Of a stretch of DNA of 11,153 nt, positions 1-5,903 are shown in pieces. Source of the DNA: Bacteroidota bacterium (GTDB lineage: Bacteria; Bacteroidota; Bacteroidia; Chitinophagales; Chitinophagaceae). The stretch's first letter is position 1. Each line of letters opens with the position of its first letter. The position numbers and the translations under genes are program-made. Location: NCBI GenBank assembly GCA_028877045.1, contig JAGWPQ010000214.1:1-11153 (forward strand). The letters are read 5' to 3'. The notes beneath the pieces were generated by a model. It made no database searches. It had not been told where the DNA came from and saw only the letters and a list, made by a program, of their open reading frames with translations.

Positions 1-609
1 ATTGGTGCCGGTATCAGTGATATCAATGGCATGATATAATTCTTCGTTGGTAATGGTGCCGCTTGTTTTATTGGCTAATTTTTTTTCAATGACATCGCTG
101 TATTTTACCAACCATTTACTGAGACCTTTAAAAAGATAATTTATCGTTTCAACGATCGGTCCCATTTCTTTTGCAAACCTCACATTGTTTTGTGTTGCCA
201 TCACTTTGGGCATCACTTCACCAAACAATATCAAAATAAAAGTTACGCTTGCAACTTTAATGGCAAACTGCAACCATTCGAAACTTGCATTAAAAACAAA
301 AACATCATCGATCACAATATTTGAAATGATGATGATGGCGATATTAACAAAACTGTTCGCAATTAATAAGGATGCCAGCAATGTTTTGGGATCTTCGAGC
401 AGATCAACAATTCGTTTATACGAATCGTGCTGCTTGGTTTTAAGCAGGTTCACATCTTTATATGTTAGCGAAAAGAATGCTACTTCAGAGCCGCTTACAA
501 TAAATGAAATGATCAATAAACAAATTAACAGCACTATCAACACAGTATTGGCCTGCGTGTTAATTGCCAGGAGATGCAGATGATAAAGTAAACCCGCGTA
601 ATAATCCAA
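1..609 (-). CDS. gldE: GldE, CNNM/CorC-type membrane protein, 5' part only
   Basis: The minus-strand frame is open from about 621 to the window edge and encodes 203 residues; the C-terminal part is outside. A hydrophobic segment at about residues 22-38 is followed by the CNNM (DUF21) hallmark SGSEVAFFSL, a second membrane segment near LLIANSFVNIAIIII, and LILFGEVMPKVMA, the family's conserved FGE-xxPK motif. CBS and CorC domains would lie beyond the edge. In Bacteroidota the CNNM protein beside ssb is GldE, linked to GldD and to gliding/type IX secretion; the assignment rests on domain plus neighbour. No ATG is available: an in-frame TAA at 622-624 leaves only TTG at 607-609 (or an ATT) as start, giving LDYYAGLYHL at the N-terminus. 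A terminator separates it from ssb, so it may have its own promoter. A generic CorC-family hemolysin-like protein is the alternative. Confidence 0.82.
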   Translation of the reverse strand, partial: MDYYAGLLYHLHLLAINTQANTVLIVLLICLLIISFIVSGSEVAFFSLTYKDVNLLKTKQHDSYKRIVDLLEDPKTLLASLLIANSFVNIAIIIISNIVIDDVFVFNASFEWLQFAIKVASVTFILILFGEVMPKVMATQNNVRFAKEMGPIVETINYLFKGLSKWLVKYSDVIEKKLANKTSGTITNEELYHAIDITDTGTN

Positions 610-641
610 AACAAAAATTTTTTATGAACAATATCGCTATC

Positions 642-666
642 AAAAAAAGCCGATTCTTTTATCGGC
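642..666 (-). terminator. intrinsic terminator after ssb
   Basis: Read on the minus strand, GCCGAT (666-661), a 6-base loop and ATCGGC (654-649) form a perfect 6-bp stem followed by seven T (648-642). It lies 43 bases past the ssb stop and 33 bases before the gldE start, so it should end or attenuate ssb transcription ahead of gldE. Confidence 0.75.
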
Positions 667-708
667 CTTAAATATACTTCGCAAAAATATCTTTTTTATT
701 CAACTTTC

Positions 709-1137
709 TCAGAAAGGAAGGTTTTCGCCCGGATCAACAATGGGCGGCACATCATCGCCAAAGCCTTCAATGGCATCCGGTGCGCTATGATTGCCATGGC
801 CATCGCCACGTTTTTCAAGCATTATTAAATTATCGCCAACAACTTCGGTCGCAAATTTTTTATTGCCTTCTTTATCTTCCCAACTGCGTGTACGCAATCT
901 GCCTTCCACATAGATCAAACTTCCTTTGTGTAAATATTTCTGTGCCAGTTCGGCCAGTCCGCGCCACAAAACAACCGTATGCCATTCGGTTTGTGAAATT
1001 AATTTCCCGGTTCGGTCCTTATAAGTTTCGGTTGTTGCCAATGGAAATTTTGCCACGCCGATATTTCCTTCCAAAAAATCAATATGCGGGTCTTTACCCA
1101 AATTGCCAATAAGCATAACTCTGTTAACGCCTCTCAT
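709..1137 (-). CDS. ssb: single-stranded DNA-binding protein SSB
   Basis: SSB coats single-stranded DNA during replication, recombination and repair and recruits partners through its C-terminal tip. The 142-residue product begins MRGVNRVMLIGNLGKDP, the classical N-terminus of the OB fold. The aromatic/basic ssDNA-binding positions are typical: TEWHTVVLWRGLAELAQKYL and GSLIYVEGRLRTRSWED, then an acidic, glycine-poor tail ending ENLPF. The usual tip is DDLPF, so the hydrophobic anchor is kept but one acidic residue is replaced by Asn. The frame is open back to a TTG at 1164, which would add nine residues (first one plus TDEIKSSS); I prefer ATG 1137 because it matches the family start exactly. 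The tail is shorter than in many SSBs. The stretch 1165-1242 upstream is very AT-rich and must hold its promoter. Confidence 0.95.
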   Translation of the reverse strand: MRGVNRVMLIGNLGKDPHIDFLEGNIGVAKFPLATTETYKDRTGKLISQTEWHTVVLWRGLAELAQKYLHKGSLIYVEGRLRTRSWEDKEGNKKFATEVVGDNLIMLEKRGDGHGNHSAPDAIEGFGDDVPPIVDPGENLPF

Positions 1138-1242
1138 ACTTGAAGATTTTATTTCATCTGTCAAAATAGATAATCTTAAAGTTAGCTTTTTTTATAAAAA
1201 AAACGAATTAATAAAAAAATTTTGGGACAATCTTCGGGATTA

Positions 1243-1671
1243 CTATGAGGCTGTTGTTGTGTCACTCACTTGTACGTTCAGTTCTTTGAGGAGCTCTTTT
1301 ATTTTTTCACCAATGAAATCTCTCACCTCATTAAACGCTTTTGGTTCCATATGTTTGGGGTCAGGAATTTGCCAGTCGATAAATCTTTTTGCAGGCATCC
1401 ACGGACAAGCATCGCCGCAACCCATTGTTACCACTGCATCAAAGGGTGCAAAGGATTTTACTTCGTCTAAAGATTTACTGTCGTGTTTACTCAGATCGTA
1501 TCCCAATTCTTTCATCGCTGCAATGGCTTTTGGATTTACAATGCCGCTTGGTTTGCTTCCTGCACTGAAAGCTTCAACAGCATTGCCGCCATATATTTTT
1601 GCAAATGCCTGGCTCATTTGCGAACGGTTAGAATTTTCGATACAAACAAAAAGTAATTTTTTCTTTTCCAT
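1243..1671 (-). CDS. arsC: arsenate reductase ArsC, low-molecular-weight phosphatase fold
   Basis: Reduces As(V) to As(III) in the cytoplasm so that Acr3 can expel it. The 142-residue protein opens MEKKKLLFVC followed by IENSNRS, a C-X5-R phosphate-binding loop (Cys10, Arg16) as in thioredoxin-coupled ArsC and LMW tyrosine phosphatases. Two more cysteines, Cys85 and Cys89 in TMGCGDACPWMP, match the redox pair of this family with a shorter spacing than in S. aureus ArsC; Asp104 in IPDP fits the general acid. The frame is open upstream to 1761, but that part overlaps a dispersed repeat, and ATG 1671 gives the family N-terminus. It is the last gene of the ars operon, 122 bases after acr3. Its C-terminal residues NVQVSDTTTAS are encoded by another copy of the repeat, so the natural end may have been replaced. 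Confidence 0.9.
   Translation of the reverse strand: MEKKKLLFVCIENSNRSQMSQAFAKIYGGNAVEAFSAGSKPSGIVNPKAIAAMKELGYDLSKHDSKSLDEVKSFAPFDAVVTMGCGDACPWMPAKRFIDWQIPDPKHMEPKAFNEVRDFIGEKIKELLKELNVQVSDTTTAS
1251..1284 (-). repeat. dispersed repeat, copy B (3' end of arsC)
   Basis: Read on the minus strand this contains GAACTGAACGTACAAG (1284-1269) and continues TGAGTGACACAACAACAG. Ungapped comparison with copy A (1722-1755, opposite strand) gives 24 identities over the 29 bases from GTTC to GTTG. It lies inside the arsC reading frame and supplies the last codons. Confidence 0.7.
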
Positions 1672-1721
1672 GGATGGGATGTTTATTAGTTTACTGGTTA
1701 TTGGTTTGATTGCTGAATGAC

Positions 1722-1755
1722 GAACAGAACGTACAAGAGTGCGACGCAACGAAAG
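1722..1755 (+). repeat. dispersed repeat, copy A (acr3-arsC gap)
   Basis: On the plus strand it reads GAACAGAACGTACAAG, then AGTGCGACGCAACGAAAG. It fills much of the acr3-arsC intergenic gap and is inverted relative to copy B on the other side of arsC. It also matches copy C at 9825-9849 (19 of 20 bases over GTACAAG..CGACGCAAC). It creates the spurious N-terminal extension of the arsC frame. Confidence 0.75.
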
Positions 1756-1793
1756 CTTCATTCATATTCTATTGCCGGCTACATTATTTTTTT

Positions 1794-2861
1794 CTATTGT
1801 TTTTTATAATATTTTTTTTGTAACCAGAATGCAACATTTACCAAAGTAATTAATGCAGGCACTTCAACCAGCGGACCAATAACACCTGCAAAAGCCTGTC
1901 CGCTATTGATTCCAAACACACCAATGGCAACGGCTATGGCCAATTCAAAATTATTTCCCGCAGCGGTAAACGCAATGGATGCATTGGTAGAATAATCGGC
2001 TCCTAATTTTTTGCCAATGAAAAAACTTACTAAGAACATGATGGCAAAATAAATGACCAAGGGCAATGCAATTCGTAACACATCGAAAGGAATATGAACA
2101 ATTAATTCGCCTTTTAAACTAAACATGATGATGATGGTAAACAGCAATGCAATTAATGTGATGGGTGAAACGAAAGGAATAAATTTTGTTTCGTACCATT
2201 CTTCACTTTTCAACTTTAATAAAAAATAACGCGTTAAAAATCCGGCAGCGAATGGAATGCCCAGATAAATAGCAACACTTTTTGCGATCTGACTAATCGT
2301 GATATCAACTATCGATCCTGTAAAACCAAAAAGTGGCGGCAATACGGTTATAAAAAAATACGCATACACACTGTACAATAAAACCTGAAAAATACTGTTG
2401 AGTGCAACGAGGCCTGCAGCATATTCGCGGCTGCCTTCGGCCAGTTCGTTCCAAACAATTATCATGGCAATGCATCGCGCCAGTCCGATCAAGATCAATC
2501 CCACCATATATTCGGGATGATTATGCAAAAATGTGATGGCTAAAAAAAACATCAGTACCGGACCAATGATCCAGTTTAATAATAAAGAGGCGCCCAATAC
2601 TTTTGTGTTTTTAAATACTTCTTTTAATTTATCGTATTTCACTTTTGTAAACGGCGGATACATCATTAATATCAATCCGATGGCCAATGGAATATTCGTC
2701 GTGCCCGATGAAAATGAATTAATGTAAGTTGATGACGAAGGAAAAAAATAACCTATGCCCACACCAACGATCATGGCAAGAAATATCCATAATGTTAAGT
2801 AACGATCTAAGAAACTTAATTTCTTTCTTTCATGTGCAGGAGCGCAGTTATTTGCCGACAT
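1794..2861 (-). CDS. acr3: arsenite efflux permease Acr3
   Basis: Exports arsenite across the inner membrane using the proton motive force. The 355-residue length and about ten hydrophobic helices fit the Acr3 (BART superfamily) permeases, not the 12-helix ArsB. Diagnostic stretches are SFLDRYLTLWIFLAM at the N-terminus, LLLNWIIGPVLMF, and GLARCIAMIIVWNELA, whose Cys130 matches the essential TM4 cysteine of characterised Acr3 proteins. AAGNNFELAIA holds Glu306, matching the essential TM9 glutamate. GPLVEVPALI closes the transporter core. The start ATG 2861 follows an A-rich leader on the minus strand. It lies between the acetyltransferase gene (136-base gap containing a hairpin) and arsC (122-base gap containing a repeat), so expression may differ from that of the promoter-proximal genes. 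Confidence 0.95.
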   Translation of the reverse strand: MSANNCAPAHERKKLSFLDRYLTLWIFLAMIVGVGIGYFFPSSSTYINSFSSGTTNIPLAIGLILMMYPPFTKVKYDKLKEVFKNTKVLGASLLLNWIIGPVLMFFLAITFLHNHPEYMVGLILIGLARCIAMIIVWNELAEGSREYAAGLVALNSIFQVLLYSVYAYFFITVLPPLFGFTGSIVDITISQIAKSVAIYLGIPFAAGFLTRYFLLKLKSEEWYETKFIPFVSPITLIALLFTIIIMFSLKGELIVHIPFDVLRIALPLVIYFAIMFLVSFFIGKKLGADYSTNASIAFTAAGNNFELAIAVAIGVFGINSGQAFAGVIGPLVEVPALITLVNVAFWLQKKYYKKQ

Positions 2862-2907
2862 ATTTTTATTTTATTTTTTAAAAAAGTATTTTTTCACAAC
2901 AGTGTTC

Positions 2908-2960
2908 ACAGAGTTTATGGAGTTTTACAATTTCTTCTGTGCAACTCCGTAAATTACTCT
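2908..2960. repeat. imperfect inverted repeat between arsN1 and acr3
   Basis: The left arm ACAGAGTTTATGGAGTT (2908-2924) and right arm AACTCCGTAAATTACTCT (2943-2960) pair with one G-T and a two-base bulge around an 18-base loop. A related ACTCTGTGG follows at 2965-2973. It lacks a terminal T-run on the minus strand, so it is not a standard terminator; an mRNA-stability or attenuation hairpin, or a mobile repeat, are possibilities. Confidence 0.5.
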
Positions 2961-2997
2961 TTCAACTCTGTGGTTAAGTATATTTAATTTGAGGCGA

Positions 2998-3486
2998 CTA
3001 CTTACCAACAATTGTACTTCTTCTTTCTAATAATAATGTATCGCGCCATACATCATTCATCTTGCCAATTCTTTCTCTTTTGCCAATTATCCTGAAACCG
3101 CATGCTTCATGAATTTTTATGCTCGGAATGTTTTCGGGAAAGATGCCTGCCTGCAATGTCCAGAAATTATTTTTTTCGCTTTCATCTATCAGGCTTTGCA
3201 ATAATAATTTACCCACACCTTTCCCTCTTGCATTTGCCGAAACATACACACTCACTTCGCCCACACCCGCATAAACGCAACGGCCGCTAACCGCTGTAAT
3301 GGCCGCCCAGCCCAATATTTCATCGTTTTCAATTGCTACTAAACGTGAATTGGTAACATGGCTTTCGTTCCATTCTTTCCACGAAGGTGCATTTGTTTGA
3401 AACGTAGCATTGCCGGTTGCAATACCTTCTTCATAAATTTTTTTTACGGCTTCCCAATGTTGCGGAAGCATGGTTATTATCTGCAT
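2998..3486 (-). CDS. arsN1: GNAT acetyltransferase, PAT/ArsN1-like
   Basis: A 162-residue GNAT protein of the phosphinothricin acetyltransferase (PAT/bar) group. Acetyl-CoA binding motif A is visible as EVSVYVSANARGKGVGKLLL (residues 77-96), preceded by GWAAITAVSGRCVYAGVGE and followed by FWTLQAGIFPENIPSIKIHEACGFR and GKRERIG, all typical of this group. PAT enzymes acetylate the amino group of phosphinothricin or methionine sulfoximine; members encoded in ars operons (ArsN1) acetylate the arsenic antibiotic arsinothricin. Its position here, 10 bases after arsM and before acr3, makes the ArsN1 role likely, but substrate choice cannot be read from the sequence. Start ATG 3486. The alternative is a general PAT or another amino-acid N-acetyltransferase. 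Confidence 0.8.
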   Translation of the reverse strand: MQIITMLPQHWEAVKKIYEEGIATGNATFQTNAPSWKEWNESHVTNSRLVAIENDEILGWAAITAVSGRCVYAGVGEVSVYVSANARGKGVGKLLLQSLIDESEKNNFWTLQAGIFPENIPSIKIHEACGFRIIGKRERIGKMNDVWRDTLLLERRSTIVGK

Positions 3487-3496
3487 AGGCTAATTT

Positions 3497-4342
3497 TTAA
3501 TTACAGCAACCAGGTGCACAACAAGGTTCTTTTTCTGCAGGTTTTTCTGCATACACGGTTATAGAATAAATAGCGGTAGTAGTATTTTTATAAGCAGCTA
3601 TTTGTTCTTCGTTCAGATAATTTTTTAAGATATCATCAGGAATAATGATCGCTTTTTCTTTTTGCAGTTGAATGTTTTTGAAACCGGTTGCAGCAATCGT
3701 TTCGAGATACACTTCTTTTTGAATGGCACCCGATACACAGCCCGCATACATTTCGGCAGCCTGTTTTAATTCGGCAGGTATTTGTCCCTGCAACACAATA
3801 TCAGAGATACTGAAATGTCCGCCGGGTTTTAATACGCGATACACTTCTTTTAAAACATTGTATTTATTAGGTACCAGATTCAATACGCAATTACTAACAA
3901 CAACATCGGCAACATTAGCAGTAACGGGTATTTGTTCAATATCGCCAAAACGAAATTCAACATTATTGTAACCCAGTTTCTCTACATTGGCTCTTGCTTT
4001 TTCGATCATCTTTTCGGTAAAGTCTATACCAATTACTTTTCCTTTTTCGCCCACCACAGCTCTTGCAACAAAGCAATCATTACCGGCGCCGCTGCCCAGA
4101 TCAATTACGGTATCGCCTTGTTTTATTTTTGCATATTCGGTAGGTAAGCCGCAGCCCAAACCCAGGTCTGCATCGGCATTGTAGCCTTTGAGTGAAGTAT
4201 ATTCATCACTCATAATGGTATATACTTCGGTTGAGCAACATCCCGAACCGCAGCAGGAACTTTCGTTGGTGGTTTTACTTTGTTCGGCAATTTCGCTGTA
4301 TTTCTGTTTTACCAATTCTTTTAATTCACTTTCGGTTTTCAT
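3497..4342 (-). CDS. arsM: arsenite S-adenosylmethionine methyltransferase ArsM
   Basis: Methylates As(III) stepwise with SAM. The 281-residue protein has the class I methyltransferase core: motif I VIDLGSGAGNDC (79-90), GIDFTEKMIEKAR (105-117) and FGDIEQIPV (132-140). The arsenic-binding cysteines are in place: Cys152 (SNCVLNLVP) and Cys202 (AGCVSGA), the same 50-residue spacing as in characterised ArsM, plus Cys64 (GLGCGLP) and an N-terminal cysteine in SCCGSGCC (30, 31, 35, 36). The C-terminus ends PCCAPGCCN, adding two CC pairs (274-275, 279-280) that may bind or hand over As(III). It is the second gene of the operon, 57 bases after arsR, and almost touches the acetyltransferase gene, suggesting tight co-expression. 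Confidence 0.95.
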   Translation of the reverse strand: MKTESELKELVKQKYSEIAEQSKTTNESSCCGSGCCSTEVYTIMSDEYTSLKGYNADADLGLGCGLPTEYAKIKQGDTVIDLGSGAGNDCFVARAVVGEKGKVIGIDFTEKMIEKARANVEKLGYNNVEFRFGDIEQIPVTANVADVVVSNCVLNLVPNKYNVLKEVYRVLKPGGHFSISDIVLQGQIPAELKQAAEMYAGCVSGAIQKEVYLETIAATGFKNIQLQKEKAIIIPDDILKNYLNEEQIAAYKNTTTAIYSITVYAEKPAEKEPCCAPGCCN

Positions 4343-4381
4343 TTTAATTTGATTTAATGATTATATAAAATTTATTTTACT

Positions 4382-4398
4382 CCCCGCAGGTACCGGGG
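4382..4398 (-). other. GC-rich hairpin in arsR-arsM gap
   Basis: CCCCG (4382-4386) and CGGGG (4394-4398) form a 5-bp stem with a 7-base loop in an otherwise AT-rich 57-base gap. On the minus strand it is followed by AGTAAAATAAATTTT, with no clean T-run, so it is at best a weak attenuator or an mRNA-processing structure lowering arsM relative to arsR. Confidence 0.4.
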
Positions 4399-4399
4399 T

Positions 4400-4732
4400 T
4401 TAACAACACATATCGTTTTGCAGTTTCAGTTTAGCAAAAAGAGCAGCAAATTCTGCATTGATCTTTTCAAACACTTTCCAGTTAATGCAATAGCAACTGC
4501 GCGGGCCATCAACTGTTCCGCTGATCAATCCGGCTTCTTTTAATTCTTTTAAATGTTGTGAAACGGTTGATTGCGCCAATGGCAACACTTCAACTATTTC
4601 GCCGCAAATACAGGCGTTGCGTTGTGCCAATACTTTTAATATGGCGATGCGTGCAGGGTGCGACATGGCTTTTGCAAATGCAGCCAGTTCCTGTTCTTTT
4701 TTACTGAATTCCTCTTTTTTATGTTCGGCCAT
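4400..4732 (-). CDS. arsR: ArsR/SmtB-family arsenic-responsive repressor
   Basis: A 110-residue winged-helix repressor that leaves DNA when As(III) binds its cysteines. Core features are FAKAMSHPARIAILKVLA (19-36) and the recognition helix region LPLAQSTVSQHLKELKEAGLI (50-70). A CIC motif (Cys41, Cys43) occupies the place of the ELCVCDL metal site of classical ArsR. Further cysteines are Cys80 and Cys82 in RSCYCINW and a C-terminal CC (109-110). The frame continues upstream to a TTG at 4762, but this lies in the probable -7 box and operator, and ATG 4732 gives a normal family N-terminus. It is the first gene of the ars operon and should repress it through the two dyads at 4740-4755 and 4781-4804. 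Confidence 0.93.
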   Translation of the reverse strand: MAEHKKEEFSKKEQELAAFAKAMSHPARIAILKVLAQRNACICGEIVEVLPLAQSTVSQHLKELKEAGLISGTVDGPRSCYCINWKVFEKINAEFAALFAKLKLQNDMCC

Positions 4733-4739
4733 TTTATTA

Positions 4740-4755
4740 ATCGTATTTATACGAT
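4740..4755. promoter_or_regulatory. ArsR operator O1
   Basis: A perfect dyad, ATCGTA-TTTA-TACGAT, starting 8 bases upstream of the arsR ATG and just downstream of the probable -7 box. Binding here would block transcription initiation or early elongation. The same half-sites recur at 4785-4800. Confidence 0.75.
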
Positions 4756-4759
4756 GAGG

Positions 4760-4767
4760 CAAAGTAA
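4760..4767 (-). promoter_or_regulatory. probable -7 box of the ars promoter
   Basis: On the minus strand TTACTTTG matches the Bacteroidota -7 consensus TAnnTTTG at all but one fixed position. It lies between the two operators, so the start site would be about 20-25 bases before arsR. No convincing -33 TTTG is seen; that region is covered by operator O2. Confidence 0.4.
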
Positions 4768-4780
4768 GGGATAAAATTTC

Positions 4781-4804
4781 ATTTATCGTATTTTTACGAT
4801 AAAT
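4781..4804. promoter_or_regulatory. ArsR operator O2
   Basis: A perfect 10-bp dyad: ATTTATCGTA, spacer TTTT, TACGATAAAT. Its core ATCGTA-N4-TACGAT is identical to O1; the centres are 45 bp apart. It covers the expected -33 side of the ars promoter. Confidence 0.78.
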
Positions 4805-4828
4805 ATTTTTTGAGGATTATACTAATGA

Positions 4829-4872
4829 AGCCGGTTCGTGCGAAACACTCAACTGGGGCCGCGGCTTTTTAT
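4829..4872. other. GC-rich segment with inverted repeat
   Basis: A GC-rich patch in AT-rich surroundings. AAGCCG (about 4829-4834) can pair with CGGCTT (about 4863-4868), followed by more T on the plus strand, and GCCGCGGC is self-complementary. No plus-strand gene ends here; its origin is unknown. It may be a remnant of a repeat. Confidence 0.3.
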
Positions 4873-4901
4873 TTGGCTTTACGTTAAGAAGAGGCTACAA
4901 A

Positions 4902-5363
4902 TCAATTTTGTTTTGAAAAATGATAATAAACCGGATCATCAGAATGATCGTGAAGAATTAAAGAGTCATTAACTTTACTATAAACATTGTAAACCCAAGG
5001 AACATTTTGTTTATCATTGAAATTTATGGTATAAGTCAGTTTATATGGGAAAGTACCTGTTTCATATATCCAGTTTATTGAAGTATCAGTAATTATAGTA
5101 TCGTTATTAGATTTTACTATCCGGTTATCATTTGTAAACTGCCGCAAGTAATTTTTGTTATGAAAATCGCTAACACAAATTGAACAAATACCTCCTTTTT
5201 CATATTCTAATTTCCATTTTCCTTGTATAGAAGATTGAATAACACTTAAAGGTTTATCATACAATGTTATATTCAATTGGGAATTGTCCTTTTTACACTC
5301 CCAAAAACAAAATAGAATTGATATTAAACAAAAAATACTTAATAATTGAAGTGTCATTTTCAT
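4902..5363 (-). CDS. predicted small lipoprotein, possibly lipocalin-like
   Basis: From ATG 5363 the product is 153 residues. The N-terminus MKMTLQLLSIFCLISILFCF followed by WEC-KKDN looks like a Bacteroidota lipoprotein signal: charged start, hydrophobic core, then Cys23 followed by KKDN; however the lipobox FWEC is not canonical. The mature part has IQGKWKLEYEKGG near residues 46-58 and alternating polar/hydrophobic strands (NWIYETG, KLTYTINF, WVYNVYSKVNDSLILHD), the pattern of small lipocalin-like beta-barrel lipoproteins. No catalytic motif is seen and I cannot name a function. The frame is open upstream to 5474, but that part lacks protein-like character; ATG 5357 is a close alternative start. 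It is codirectional with the ars genes but lies upstream of their promoter, so it is not part of that operon. Confidence 0.6.
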   Translation of the reverse strand: MKMTLQLLSIFCLISILFCFWECKKDNSQLNITLYDKPLSVIQSSIQGKWKLEYEKGGICSICVSDFHNKNYLRQFTNDNRIVKSNNDTIITDTSINWIYETGTFPYKLTYTINFNDKQNVPWVYNVYSKVNDSLILHDHSDDPVYYHFSKQN

Positions 5364-5509
5364 ATACAGGATTTTATATAATGACCCTAAAATTTTAGAA
5401 ACTATTGCAAAGATTATAAAATTTAAGAGTTTTTTGGTGTTCCCAAACGTCGTCCCATTGCATGTTTCCACCAACAGGACTTAGATAACACAATGACTAT
5501 TTTTATTAA

Positions 5510-5701
5510 TCATCCCTGCACATGTTCTATAAAACCAAATTCAATTTTTCCTGTTTCATAAAATGTAGCAGAAGAATATATATAGGTTTCTGCTAATTTA
5601 CATAATCCTGCCCGCACTGAAATAAGGCTTACAGGTACCTGAGATATACCAGATAGGGTATAAACATATATTACTGCCACGGTAAACCCACATTTTGCCA
5701 C
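5510..5701 (-). CDS. doubtful small ORF or gene remnant
   Basis: An open frame of 63 residues from a GTG at 5701, product VAKCGFTVAVIYVYTLSGIS and onward, ending FGFIEHVQG. No ATG start is available, and the longer frame to TTG 5770 runs through an 11-base tandem repeat. Residue composition is protein-like in the second half (AETYIYSSATFYETGKIEFG) but I recognise no family. It could be the tail of a decayed gene. Confidence 0.2.
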   Translation of the reverse strand: MAKCGFTVAVIYVYTLSGISQVPVSLISVRAGLCKLAETYIYSSATFYETGKIEFGFIEHVQG

Positions 5702-5749
5702 AATGTTGTGGGTTGTTGTGGGATTGATGTGGGAGTAATGTGGGTTTGA
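5687..5749 (+). repeat. 11-base tandem repeat with TGTGGG units
   Basis: TGTGGG occurs at 5707, 5717, 5728 and 5739, spaced 10, 11 and 11 bases; unit consensus TGTGGGNTTGA. Upstream, CCCACA at 5687-5692 is complementary to the units. The four GGG runs with loops of 7-8 bases could form a long-loop G-quadruplex. Confidence 0.65.
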
Positions 5750-5751
5750 TA

Positions 5752-5766
5752 CGAAGGAATCACGAA
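5752..5766 (+). repeat. third copy of CGAAGAAATCACGAA motif
   Basis: CGAAGGAATCACGAA differs at one base from the arms of the inverted repeat at 5827-5903 and is in the same orientation as its right arm. Confidence 0.55.
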
Positions 5767-5826
5767 TCAAATAGCCTTCAAAGTAGTGCTTTTCCCTCCC
5801 GGAATATTTTGACTCTTTCTATAACT

Positions 5827-5903
5827 TTCTTCGTGATTTCTTCGTACCCTCTTATTATCTTCCTGCTATTTTGTTCGGGAGCTTTCGAAGAAATCACGAA
5901 GAA
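5827..5903. repeat. perfect 18-bp inverted repeat
   Basis: TTCTTCGTGATTTCTTCG (5827-5844) and CGAAGAAATCACGAAGAA (5886-5903) are exact reverse complements around a 41-base spacer. No T-run follows either arm, so it is not a terminator. Confidence 0.75.

Noticed and set aside
1103..1720. Plus-strand ORF of 205 residues
   Set aside because: It lies antisense over arsC, whose C-X5-R loop and family start are clear; the product resembles no protein and contains the intergenic repeat.
1672..1761. N-terminal extension of arsC (MKLSLRRTLVRSVRHS and onward)
   Set aside because: The extra codons come from repeat copy A; ATG 1671 matches the family N-terminus.
4733..4762. Ten-residue extension of ArsR from TTG 4762
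   Set aside because: It overlaps operator O1 and the probable -7 box and would lie upstream of the transcript start.
5687..5903. CRISPR array
   Set aside because: Repeat units are too short and irregular, spacers are not uniform, and no cas gene is present.
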